Positions 1 to 6,355 of a DNA stretch of 12,374 bases are shown here, piece by piece. A model generated the notes under the pieces. The model did no database searches and had not been told where the DNA came from. It saw only the letters and a list, made by a program, of their open reading frames with translations. A program made the position numbers and the translations under genes. Numbering within the stretch: the first letter of the stretch is position 1; each line of letters opens with the position of its first letter. The stretch is from Geodermatophilaceae bacterium (GTDB lineage Bacteria; Actinomycetota; Actinomycetes; Mycobacteriales; Geodermatophilaceae): positions 1-12,374 of the forward strand of contig JACCSC010000325.1 of the NCBI GenBank assembly GCA_013813215.1, read 5' to 3'.

Positions 1-615
1 TGGCTGATCCCGGTCGCCGTGCTGATGGCCGTGCTGCTCGTGGCGGCCGGCGGCGCGCTCGCCGTCATCACCGGCATCGGCCGCACCGAGCCCCCGGCCG
101 AGGCCTCGATCGATGTGGGCTTCGCTCGGGACATGAGCGCCCACCACGCTCAGGCGGTGACCATGGCCGGGATCGCGCGCGACCAGAGCAACGACGTCGA
201 CGTGCGCACGCTCGCCTTCGACATCGAGACCGGCCAGAACCAGCAGATCGGGGTGATGCTGGGCTGGCTGCAGGTGTGGGACCGGCCGGTCAACGGGACC
301 GCCGAACCGATGGCGTGGATGGCCGGTCACCAGATGTCCATGTTGGACGGCAACCTGATGCCCGGTATGGCCACCAGCGACGAGCTGAACCGCCTGCGCG
401 CGGCCTCGGGCGACGAGCTGGACGTGCTGTTCCTGCAGCTGATGATCCGCCACCACCACGGCGGTGTGCAGATGGCGCGGTACGCCGTCGAGCCCGCGTC
501 GACCTCACCGGTCCGGACGCTGGCGCGGTCCATGGCCAACGGGCAGGCTGCGGAGATCGCGACGATGCAGGGCATGCTGGCCGATCGCGGCGGGTCGACG
601 CTGCCCTACCCCTGA
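1..615 (+). CDS. DUF305 family protein, membrane-anchored (5' end outside window)
   Basis: The frame is open from the first base (reading W-L-I-P-V-A-V-L-M) to a TGA at 613-615, so the true start probably lies upstream; the GTG at 19 would cut into the hydrophobic segment. Numbering from base 1, residues 1-23 form one transmembrane or signal-anchor helix, so the rest should lie outside the cytoplasm. The DUF305 hallmarks are visible: MSAHHAQA with His48-His49, and MIRHHHGGVQMA with His151-His153, both in predicted helical segments, plus a Met/His-rich stretch between them (MAWMAGHQMSM). DUF305 proteins are ferritin-like four-helix proteins often found near copper-handling genes. Metal binding is inferred from the His and Met content, not shown. 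The gene converges on the MarR gene with only 12 bp between stop codons and no visible hairpin terminator. Confidence 0.9.
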   Translation, partial: WLIPVAVLMAVLLVAAGGALAVITGIGRTEPPAEASIDVGFARDMSAHHAQAVTMAGIARDQSNDVDVRTLAFDIETGQNQQIGVMLGWLQVWDRPVNGTAEPMAWMAGHQMSMLDGNLMPGMATSDELNRLRAASGDELDVLFLQLMIRHHHGGVQMARYAVEPASTSPVRTLARSMANGQAAEIATMQGMLADRGGSTLPYP

Positions 616-627
616 CCCGCCTGCCGT

Positions 628-1074
628 TCACCAGCCAGGTCGCAACGGCCCGGGAGTGACCACCGCCGCCAACGCCGTTCGCAGCGATCGGACAGTGCGG
701 TCGCTGGCAGCGCGTTGCCAACCCGAGACGGTTTCGGCACCGGCCTGCTGCGCCGCCCGCGTGCAGGTCCACCCCTGTTCGGTGAGCTGGAGCAGGCGTC
801 CACGACCGTCGCAAGGATCGACCGTGCGCGTGACGTAGCCGCGGGACACCAGCAGCTCGGTGAGCTGGCTGGCCGCCTGCTTCGTGACGCCGAGGTGCTC
901 GGCAAGTTCGGCCACTGTCGCGCCGCCGCGCGAGATGCGGACGAGCGCGAAGCCGTGAGCCGGCCGGACATCGGCGAACCCGCGCGCCGCCACCCCCCGC
1001 TGGATGCCGTCGGTGAGTTCGGTGGCCGCGCGCAGCAGCAGTACGGCGGTGTCCCAGGCCTGTACGTCGTCCAT
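628..1074 (-). CDS. MarR-family transcriptional regulator
   Basis: This 148-residue protein has the length and layout of a MarR repressor. An N-terminal dimerisation helix is followed by a winged helix-turn-helix at about residues 54-76 (VAELAEHLGVTKQAASQL) and a wing with the typical D-x-x-D-G-R motif at 86-98 (DPCDGRGRLLQLT). MarR proteins bind as dimers to short inverted repeats and usually release DNA when they bind a small ligand or are oxidised. Cys88 lies in the wing and Cys104 just after it, but nothing shows that they sense redox state. The gene is transcribed away from a cupin gene, and the gap between them is packed with CTTGAC/GTCAAG half-sites. The inference is that it represses the cupin gene and itself. 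The ATG at 1074 is the first good start; its ribosome-binding site is weak. Confidence 0.93.
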   Translation of the reverse strand: MDDVQAWDTAVLLLRAATELTDGIQRGVAARGFADVRPAHGFALVRISRGGATVAELAEHLGVTKQAASQLTELLVSRGYVTRTVDPCDGRGRLLQLTEQGWTCTRAAQQAGAETVSGWQRAASDRTVRSLRTALAAVVTPGPLRPGW

Positions 1075-1080
1075 GCGGGC

Positions 1081-1129
1081 CAGCTTGACAGGTCAAGCTG
1101 CTTGACTTCTAATCGTCAAGATACTTGAC
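1081..1129. promoter_or_regulatory. Probable MarR operator array: five CTTGAC/GTCAAG half-sites
   Basis: Five copies of the same hexamer alternate in orientation: CTTGAC at 1084-1089, GTCAAG at 1092-1097, CTTGAC at 1101-1106, GTCAAG at 1115-1120 and CTTGAC at 1124-1129. The first pair extends to a perfect palindrome with 9-bp arms and a 2-bp centre (1081-1100, CAGCTTGAC-AG-GTCAAGCTG). The second pair has an 8-bp centre and the third (GTCAAG-ATA-CTTGAC) a 3-bp centre. The array lies between the divergent MarR and cupin starts and covers the promoter. MarR-family sites are typically inverted repeats of this size, so binding by the adjacent regulator is a strong inference, though not demonstrated here. 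Confidence 0.82.
1085..1113 (+). promoter_or_regulatory. Near-consensus sigma-70 promoter of the cupin gene
   Basis: A perfect -35 box TTGACA (1085-1090) is followed by a 17-nt spacer and a -10 box TCTAAT (1108-1113), which matches TATAAT at five of six positions. Transcription would start near 1120, giving a leader of about 30 nt before the ATG at 1150. The -35 box lies inside the first operator palindrome and the -10 box inside the second, so a bound repressor would block polymerase directly. No equally good promoter is visible for the divergent MarR gene. Confidence 0.75.
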
Positions 1130-1149
1130 CATATCGACAGGAGGCGCAC

Positions 1150-1521
1150 ATGCCGGTGATCAGTACCGCGGACGTCGTCGTACACGAGGTGCACGGAAGC
1201 CGATTCGTCTCCTATGTCGCCCCCGCCCACGGGAGCGAGCAGCTCGCGGCATGGCGGCTGGAGGTGCCGGCGGGGACGCGCGGGATGCCGCACTGCCCGA
1301 GCCGCGAGGAGGTGCTGCTGGTGCTTGCCGGGGAGTTGCACCTCACGCTGGACGGGGTCGACCACCGGCTCCGCCCCGGCGATGTCGCGCTGGTCCCTGC
1401 CGGCAGCGAGCTCGCGGTCGGGACCGGCTCGGAGGATGCCAGCGCCTGGGTCACGACGACCCCCGGGCTTCAGGCGACCCTGGCCGACGGGACCCGCTTC
1501 ACGCCGCCCTGGGCGAGCTGA
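1150..1521 (+). CDS. Small cupin-domain protein, predicted target of the MarR regulator
   Basis: This 123-residue protein is a single cupin beta-barrel. Cupin motif 1 spans about residues 42-61 (AGTRGMPHCPSREEVLLVLAG) and motif 2 about 77-88 (GDVALVPAGSEL). Normal motif 1 is G-x5-H-x-H-x3-4-E-x6-G. Here His48 and Glu53 or Glu54 remain, but the second His position is Pro50. In motif 2 the usual His after P-x-G-x-x is Leu88. At least two of the four common metal ligands are therefore replaced, and the protein may bind metal weakly or act as a ligand-binding or structural cupin. Its substrate is unknown. The start is supported by AGGAGG at 1139-1144, five nt before the ATG. It is read divergently from marR under the operator-covered promoter. 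Confidence 0.9.
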   Translation: MPVISTADVVVHEVHGSRFVSYVAPAHGSEQLAAWRLEVPAGTRGMPHCPSREEVLLVLAGELHLTLDGVDHRLRPGDVALVPAGSELAVGTGSEDASAWVTTTPGLQATLADGTRFTPPWAS

Positions 1522-1557
1522 GACAGCCGCCGCCCTGCTAGCCTCGATGCCGCCCGA

Positions 1558-1629
1558 GCCCCCGTAGCTCAGGGGATAGAGCACCGCCCTCCGGAGGCGG
1601 TGGCGCAGGTTCGAATCCTGCCGGGGGCA
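1558..1629 (+). tRNA. tRNA-Arg (anticodon CCG)
   Basis: The sequence folds as a cloverleaf. The acceptor stem pairs GCCCCCG (1558-1564) with CGGGGGC (1622-1628). The D stem is GCTC/GAGC (1567-1570 with 1579-1582). The anticodon stem CCGCC/GGCGG (1584-1588 with 1596-1600) closes the loop CTCCGGA, so the anticodon is CCG and reads the arginine codon CGG. The T stem is GCAGG/CCTGC with loop TTCGAAT (1610-1616). The discriminator base is A1629. The next bases are CCT, so CCA is not encoded and must be added after transcription. A weak -10-like TAGCCT lies at 1539-1544, without a clear -35 box. No duplicated 3' end or integrase gene is visible, so there is no sign of an integrated element. Confidence 0.95.
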
Positions 1630-1645
1630 CCTCCGGCTCGCGGTG

Positions 1646-1661
1646 CCGGGACGCGTCCCGG
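1646..1661 (+). terminator. Perfect 16-bp palindrome downstream of tRNA-Arg, possible terminator
   Basis: Bases 1646-1661 read CCGGGACGCGTCCCGG, a perfect palindrome that can fold into a six-pair GC-rich stem with a CGCG tetraloop. It begins 17 nt after the tRNA end. There is no T-tract, but hairpin terminators without U-tails are often proposed in high-GC actinobacteria. It may also act in 3' end processing. It falls within the longer possible 5' extension of the GNAT reading frame, which argues for the later GNAT start at 1718. Confidence 0.5.
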
Positions 1662-1717
1662 GCGGTGAGCGCAGCGACCGCGACAACCTCGTTGACGGCC
1701 GTGGTCGGCTGACTGGC

Positions 1718-2620
1718 GTGCTGGAACACCTCCGCTCCTGGACCCCGCCCGCGGTCGACGCCCTGGCCGCGCTGGAGTCCCGCGTGGTGCGGGCGGACGG
1801 GGGCCGGCTCAAGCTTGAGTGGGGCACCCTGCGAGCGCGCTCCGGCGAGGTGGTGCGGGATCTGCTCTGGTGGGAAGGCGACCGCCTGCTCGGCTTCCTC
1901 GGGATCTACTCCTTCGGCTCGACTCCCGAACTCGCCGGCATGGTCGATCCCGCGGCTCGCCGCCGGGGCATCGGCACCACCCTGCTCGAAGCAGCGCTGG
2001 CCCTGCTCCGGCCGGCAGGGACCGAGTCCACGTTGCTGGTCACCCCTCGGCAGTCCCCCGGTGGGCGTGAGTTCGCCTTGCGGTACGGCGGGACACTCGA
2101 CCGCTCCGAGCACGCACTCGTCCTGGGCCAGGCACTCGCCGAGGGGCCCTCTGACCCGCGCATCACGTTGCGCCGGGCGACGCCTGACGACGCCGCCGAG
2201 ATCGGACGGTTGCTGGGGGCGGCCTTCGGCTGGGCACCGGGCAACCTGCCGGAAGTCCTTGCGGCCGGCGACGAGCCGATGACCCTCGTGGCCTTCGACG
2301 GGGTGGCGGTCGGCTCGCTACGGACCACCAGGGACGGCGCGGTCGGCGGGGTCTACGGCTTCGCCGTCGACCCACAGTGGCAGGGCCGCGGGATCGGTCG
2401 GGACGTGCTGGGCCGGGTCTGCCGTCAGCTGCTCGCGGAGGGGGCCGACCGGGTGGCCCTCGAGGTCGCGGTCGACAACGAGCACGCGCTCGGGCTCTAC
2501 ACCTCGCTCGGTTTCGTTCCGGTGGCCACCGAGGACTACTACTGCATCCGGCTGGCCGGCAGTCAACCCGCCAGGGTCGGTTGGTCCGGCGTCCCTCGTG
2601 ACGCCTCGACGCGGCGATGA
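1718..2620 (+). CDS. Tandem-domain GNAT family N-acetyltransferase
   Basis: This 300-residue protein carries two GNAT folds. The N-terminal domain (about 1-140) has an acetyl-CoA pyrophosphate loop at RRRGIGT (81-87). The C-terminal domain (about 148-280) has QGRGIGR (222-228), followed by the usual N-x-x-A-x-x-L-Y-x-x-L-G-F pattern (LYTSLGF at 260-266). Both loops look intact. The double-domain layout resembles mycothiol synthase MshD in length, but its sequence signatures are not clearly those of MshD, so the acceptor is left open. The frame stays open back to a GTG at 1643, but that start would lie 13 nt after the tRNA and its first codons would run through the palindrome at 1646-1661. The GTG at 1718 directly precedes the conserved-looking LEHLRSWTPPAV and is preferred, although its Shine-Dalgarno sequence is weak. 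Confidence 0.88.
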   Translation: MLEHLRSWTPPAVDALAALESRVVRADGGRLKLEWGTLRARSGEVVRDLLWWEGDRLLGFLGIYSFGSTPELAGMVDPAARRRGIGTTLLEAALALLRPAGTESTLLVTPRQSPGGREFALRYGGTLDRSEHALVLGQALAEGPSDPRITLRRATPDDAAEIGRLLGAAFGWAPGNLPEVLAAGDEPMTLVAFDGVAVGSLRTTRDGAVGGVYGFAVDPQWQGRGIGRDVLGRVCRQLLAEGADRVALEVAVDNEHALGLYTSLGFVPVATEDYYCIRLAGSQPARVGWSGVPRDASTRR

Positions 2621-2683
2621 GTTTGCCCGCCTGAGGCCGTCTACCCGGCGACCCCAACCGCTTGGGACCGAAAGGCCCCCGCC

Positions 2684-3079
2684 ATGACCACCACCGCTCG
2701 CCGCAGCGTCTGGACGCTGCAGATCCTGCTGGCCGCCTTCTTCCTCGTCGCCGCGGCCGGACCGAAGCTGGTCGGCCAGGCGTACGCCGTCGAGATCTTC
2801 GACGCCATCGGCATCGGCCAGTGGTTCCGGCTGTTCGTCGGTCTCGTCGAACTGGCCGGGGCGATCGCGTTGCTCATCCCACGGCTGGCCGGCCTGGCCG
2901 CGCTGGGTCTGGTCGCCACGATGGTCGGCGCAGCGTTCACCCAACTCCTCGTCCTTGGTACGCCGGTGCTCGCCCTGACCCCGCTGCTGCTGTGTGCGCT
3001 GAACGGCGTGGTCGCCTGGGTCCGCCGCGCCGAGATCGGCGCCCTGCTCCCCCAGATCCGCGCGCTGGCCGCCGCGTAG
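2684..3079 (+). CDS. DoxX family membrane protein
   Basis: This 131-residue protein has four predicted transmembrane helices at about 9-27, 48-65, 68-90 and 94-113. It carries DoxX-type features: a first helix ending in AAGPKLVGQ, then an amphipathic loop with DAIGIGQWFR, then GLVELAGAIALLIPRLAGLAALGL. Family members are small inner-membrane proteins. Some are linked to oxidoreductase or thiosulfate-handling complexes, but most, including this one, have no assigned reaction. The ATG is supported by GAAAGG at 2670-2675, eight nt upstream. The gene lies 63 bp after the GNAT gene on the same strand and could be co-transcribed with it. It converges on the AlkD-like gene across 67 bp with no clear hairpin. 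Confidence 0.88.
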   Translation: MTTTARRSVWTLQILLAAFFLVAAAGPKLVGQAYAVEIFDAIGIGQWFRLFVGLVELAGAIALLIPRLAGLAALGLVATMVGAAFTQLLVLGTPVLALTPLLLCALNGVVAWVRRAEIGALLPQIRALAAA

Positions 3080-3146
3080 ATGTCAGTCGCAAGGCGCCCG
3101 ACCGCCCGCGGATCGCTCTGGACGGCGACGCTGCGGAGGCTGGGCC

Positions 3147-3875
3147 TCAACCAGAACCTTCGTTCCCGCCCGCACGGGCCCGGCTCTCGGTGATGTTCTT
3201 CAGCGCCTCGCGTCGGCTCAGCCCGCTCATCCGCGGCCCGTGCTCGGTCACGTACCGCTCGACCTCGTCGGGATCGGCCCACGCGTACTGCCGCAGCGCC
3301 CAGCCGATCCCCTTCCTGACGAAGAAGTCGGTGTCGGCCAGGTTGGGCTCGACCACGGCGTACAGCAGGTCGAGGTCGGCCGTGCCCCTGACGCCGACCT
3401 GGCAGATGATGGCCGTCCGCCGCCGCCACCGGTCCGGATCGGTCGACCAGCGGAGCATCACCGGTTTCAGGGCGTCCGGGTAGGCCGCGACGAGCGGACC
3501 GATCCGACCGATGGCCACCGCGTCGACGTGGTCCCACCAGGCGCCATCCACCACCATCTCCTCGTAGAGCGGCAGCGCAGCAGGCGTCTGATGCGCACGG
3601 TAGAGCCGATGCCCGGTCAGCGCGATGGCGGCGTACCGCTCCTCCCGGTACGCCGCCGCCCGCCACAGCTCCAGCGTCGTGTCGGTCCAGTCCCCCCGGC
3701 TGGCCAGCGGGTGCGCGGCAAAGACGGCGCGGAACACCTGACGCTGCTGTGGCGCCGGCACCCCGTGATAGGGCATGTCCGACTTCATGTAGGCCTGCAT
3801 GCCCGGCGCCTTGGCCGGGTCGGCGACCTCCGCGAGCCCGTCCCGCACCGCGGCCACGAGCGCCGGGTCGATCAT
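3147..3875 (-). CDS. DNA alkylation repair protein, AlkD-like DNA glycosylase
   Basis: This 242-residue all-helical protein belongs to the DNA_alkylation (AlkC/AlkD) HEAT-like repeat family. AlkD removes N3- and N7-alkylated purines from DNA without flipping the base. Visible family marks are WWDHVD at 113-118, matching the Trp and Asp of the AlkD active site, the basic run RWRRRTAI at 149-156 holding the expected catalytic-site Arg, FFVRKGIGWALR at 184-195, and SRREALKNI near the C terminus at 220-228. Length and motifs are those of a complete protein. It starts 12 bp after the stop codon of the DUF4126-like gene on the same strand, so the two are probably one transcript. Its own ribosome-binding site is weak, which fits translation after the upstream gene. 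Confidence 0.92.
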   Translation of the reverse strand: MIDPALVAAVRDGLAEVADPAKAPGMQAYMKSDMPYHGVPAPQQRQVFRAVFAAHPLASRGDWTDTTLELWRAAAYREERYAAIALTGHRLYRAHQTPAALPLYEEMVVDGAWWDHVDAVAIGRIGPLVAAYPDALKPVMLRWSTDPDRWRRRTAIICQVGVRGTADLDLLYAVVEPNLADTDFFVRKGIGWALRQYAWADPDEVERYVTEHGPRMSGLSRREALKNITESRARAGGNEGSG

Positions 3876-3887
3876 CGCTCGGGACGC

Positions 3888-4355
3888 TCAGCGCGCGTCG
3901 AGAGCCCGCGCGGCGCACGCCAGCCCGAGGGCGAGCGCGTCCTCGGCCACTGCGGCGGGCAGGTCCGGCCAGTCGCGGCCGGCCACCGCCTGGCGGCCCC
4001 GGAACCCGCCGAACGCCCCGGTGGCGGCGCCGGTGCCGCCCAGCAGACCGCCCAGCAGTAGATGCCGTCCGCCGCGCTGGGCCAACACCGCGCCGCCGAG
4101 CCCGCCGACGAGCAGCCGGCCCATGAGGATCGGAGGCTTCAATCGGCTGGGGGCGGTCGGCAGTTTGTCGCCGACCAGTTCCAGACCGACCAGTACCGCC
4201 GCGACGACGCGACCACTGGGGCTCTGGAGGGCAGTCATCGACCGGGAGGCCCTCGGCCGCCGTTCGGAAAAGGCCAGCGTGGCCAGGCCCAGCGAGTTGC
4301 GGGCACCGGTGGCAGTACCCAGGGCGAACGGCCCGGTCGAACTCCGGTAGCTCAT
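3888..4355 (-). CDS. DUF4126-like small membrane protein
   Basis: This 155-residue protein is rich in Gly, Ala and Leu, with hydrophobic segments at about 49-63, 78-92, 98-117 and 133-150. The N-terminal FALGTATGARNSLGLATLAF (10-29) and GDKLPTAPSRLKPPILMGR (62-80) resemble DUF4126 proteins, whose function is unknown. The start is well supported: the minus strand has GGAGGGAG opposite 4361-4368, five nt before the ATG. Its ATGA overlaps the stop codon of the broken MFS gene, so it was probably translationally coupled to that gene. Frame loss in the MFS gene could now weaken that coupling, although the good Shine-Dalgarno sequence may compensate. The AlkD-like gene follows 12 bp downstream. Confidence 0.75.
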   Translation of the reverse strand: MSYRSSTGPFALGTATGARNSLGLATLAFSERRPRASRSMTALQSPSGRVVAAVLVGLELVGDKLPTAPSRLKPPILMGRLLVGGLGGAVLAQRGGRHLLLGGLLGGTGAATGAFGGFRGRQAVAGRDWPDLPAAVAEDALALGLACAARALDAR

Positions 4356-5354
4356 CGCCACTCCCTCCGCAGCATCGGTTCCTGACTGGCCATCATGCCG
4401 GGATCGACGTGGGCGCCCGGCCGGGTGCCGAGCCGGCCCAGCACCCCCACGGCCAGGGTCAGGCAAGGCAGCAACCACAAGGCCGCCGGCAGCGACGTGA
4501 CCTCGGCGATTCCGCCGACGAGGGCCGGCCCGGCGATGAAGCCGAGGTAGCCGCACGTGGACACCGCCGCGATGGCCGGCCCGGAGGAGCCCGGGCCGGG
4601 CAGCAGCCCGCCCCCGAGGCCGAGCCCGCCGATCGCCGCCAGCACGAGCAGGAGGCGGCTGCCGCCGTACCGCTGGTCAGGCTGTCCCCCACCAGCCGCC
4701 CGATCGTCATCGTCACGCTGAACGCGACGAACCCCGCGCCGGCCAGGCCGGGTGAGCTGCCGAGGTCGGCCCGGAGGTACACCGCACTCCAGTCGGCGGC
4801 GGCCCCTCGCAGACCAGAGCCGCGAACGCCGCCACGCCGAGCACGAGCAGCCGGCCGCTCGGGCGGGCGAACAGCGCAGCCCCTGCCTGCACGCCGTCGT
4901 CGGTCAGTAACGCCCCGGTGAACGGCAGCACGGACAGGGCCAGCGCCACCGAGACACCGGCCAGCCGGGCGGCCACTGGTACGGCGAGGGCGGCCGCGGC
5001 GCTGCCGAGCACGGCGCCGAGCAGACCGCCGAAGCTGAACGCCGCGTGGAACGAGGACAGCGTGGCCTTTCCCCGGGCCGCTCGACGGTGACGCCCTGCG
5101 CGTTCATCGTCACATCCAACGCACCGAACCCCAGCCCCCAGGCGAACAGCGCGAGCCACCGCAGGAGCAGGTTCGGGGCCAGCCCGATCAGGGCCGGTAC
5201 GGCGCAGAACAGCACGAACGACCAGCGGGTGGCCACCGCGCTGCCCCATCGGCTGGCCGCCGCGCCCGCCAATGGCATGGACAACAGCGAGCCGACCGCC
5301 GGAGCGAGCAGGGCCAGCCGCGAAGACGCTCGTGACCATCCAGCGCGCGCGCAT
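4352..5354 (-). pseudogene. YbjJ-like MFS transporter, broken by several frame changes
   Basis: Reading leftward, recognisable MFS sequence continues from one frame to the next. A short N-terminal piece starts at 5354 (MRARWMVTSVFAA). A jump near 5318 leads to LALLAPAVGSLLSM, which in relatives would be TM2, so about 25-30 residues are inferred lost. That frame runs through the family mark ALDVTMNAQGVTVE to about 5075. The next frame starts with KATLSSFHAAFSFGG and runs to VCEG near 4807. The next, with ADWSAVYLRADLG, runs to about 4676, and the last (RYGGSRLLLVLAAIGG) reaches a stop at 4352. The three later frame changes all go the same way and each fits one missing base; two lie at runs of four C (5071-5074 and 4803-4806). 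Restoring one base at 4803-4806 gives EGAAADWSAVYLR. It was probably a 12-helix exporter. Sequencing error could explain the single-base changes but not easily the N-terminal loss. Confidence 0.85.
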
Positions 5355-5428
5355 CGGCCCCAGCCAACCACCCCGGTCCTGGCCCGGTGTTGGATAGCGG
5401 TGATCAACGGCGATCGAGTGGAGGTGCC

Positions 5429-6355
5429 GTGCCCGAGGACGCAGGTCGGATCGTGGTGAGCGAGCTGACCAAGACCTTCGGGGACGTCCGCGCCGTGGAC
5501 GGGCTCTCCTTCACCGTCGAGCCGGGCTCGGTGACCGGCTTCCTCGGACCCAACGGGGCCGGGAAGACGACGACGCTGCGGATGGCCCTCGGCCTCGTCG
5601 TCCCGGACAGCGGTACGGCGACGATCGGCGGCCGCACGTACGCCAGCCTGAAGAACCCGATCGAGCAGGTCGGCGCCGTGCTCGACCCGACGTTCCACCC
5701 CGGTCGCAGCGGCCGCAACCACCTCCGGGCGTACGCCGTCGCGGCCGGACTGCCCGACCAGCGGGTCGACGAGGTGCTCGATCAGGTCGGCCTCGCTTCG
5801 GCCGCGCGCCGCAAGGCCGGCGGCTACTCCCTCGGGATGCGTCAGCGACTGGGCCTGGCCACCGCGCTGCTGGGCAACCCACAGGTCCTCATCCTCGACG
5901 AGCCGGCCAACGGCCTGGATCCCGAGGGGATCACCTGGCTGCGCGGCTTCCTGCGTCACCTGGCCCGCGGCGAGGGCCGCACGGTCCTGGTCTCCAGCCA
6001 CCTGCTCGCCGAGGTCCAGCAGACCGTCGACCGGGTGGTGATCCTGGCCGCCGGTCGCCTGGTGCGCGAGGGCACGATCCAGGAGCTCGCCGGGGCCGAG
6101 CGGGTGCGGGTGCGTACACCCGACCCGGACGCGCTGCGCGCCGCCCTGCCCGGCCTGGAGGTCGGCGACGATGGTCCGGGCACCCTGGTGGTCTCCGGCG
6201 CCGACACCGACACCATCGGGGCGGCGGCGTTCCGGGCGGGGGTCGAACTGCACGAGCTGGCCACCACCCGCTCGGATCTGGAAGAGATCTACTTCCGGTT
6301 GACCACGGGCCAGGAACAGTTCGCCGCCGCCCAGCCCGGGCAGGCAGTGGCATGA
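5429..6355 (+). CDS. ABC transporter ATP-binding protein (BcrA/drug-resistance type)
   Basis: This 308-residue cytoplasmic ATPase has all ABC motifs: Walker A GPNGAGKTT at 40-48, signature YSLGMRQRL at 133-141, Walker B VLILDE at 153-158 with catalytic Glu158, D-loop GLDPEG at 162-167, and switch His191 in SSHLL. A C-terminal extension after about residue 215 is typical of the group that pairs with ABC-2 permeases in antibiotic, lantibiotic or lipid export. The GTG at 5429 is chosen because GGAGG (5420-5424) lies just upstream, although the spacing of four nt is short. GTGs at 5387, 5453 and 5456 are in-frame alternatives. The stop overlaps the permease start by ATGA, so the two are translationally coupled. 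The substrate cannot be read from sequence. Confidence 0.94.
   Translation: MPEDAGRIVVSELTKTFGDVRAVDGLSFTVEPGSVTGFLGPNGAGKTTTLRMALGLVVPDSGTATIGGRTYASLKNPIEQVGAVLDPTFHPGRSGRNHLRAYAVAAGLPDQRVDEVLDQVGLASAARRKAGGYSLGMRQRLGLATALLGNPQVLILDEPANGLDPEGITWLRGFLRHLARGEGRTVLVSSHLLAEVQQTVDRVVILAAGRLVREGTIQELAGAERVRVRTPDPDALRAALPGLEVGDDGPGTLVVSGADTDTIGAAAFRAGVELHELATTRSDLEEIYFRLTTGQEQFAAAQPGQAVA

Noticed and set aside
1558..1629. tRNA-Arg as an attachment site for an integrated element
   Set aside because: No integrase gene and no second copy of the tRNA 3' end were seen in the window.
3080..3146. Terminator between the convergent DoxX and AlkD-like genes
   Set aside because: No stem longer than a few base pairs and no T-tract could be found in this 67-bp gap.
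2641..3918. Long minus-strand reading frame (425 codons) over the DoxX and AlkD-like genes
   Set aside because: It is out of frame with the AlkD-like protein, whose motifs are clear in its own frame, and antisense to DoxX; the translation is Arg/Gly-rich and unrecognisable.
4672..5080. Programmed ribosomal frameshifting in the MFS gene
   Set aside because: There are three separate single-base shifts without a shared slippery motif or clear downstream structure, plus an N-terminal loss. Decay or sequence error is simpler.
4904..6253. Long minus-strand reading frame (449 codons) opposite the ABC ATPase
   Set aside because: Most of it is antisense to an ATPase gene with all its motifs and has no family signature. 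Only the left end, from about 5317 leftward, is real MFS sequence, which is assigned to the broken MFS gene.
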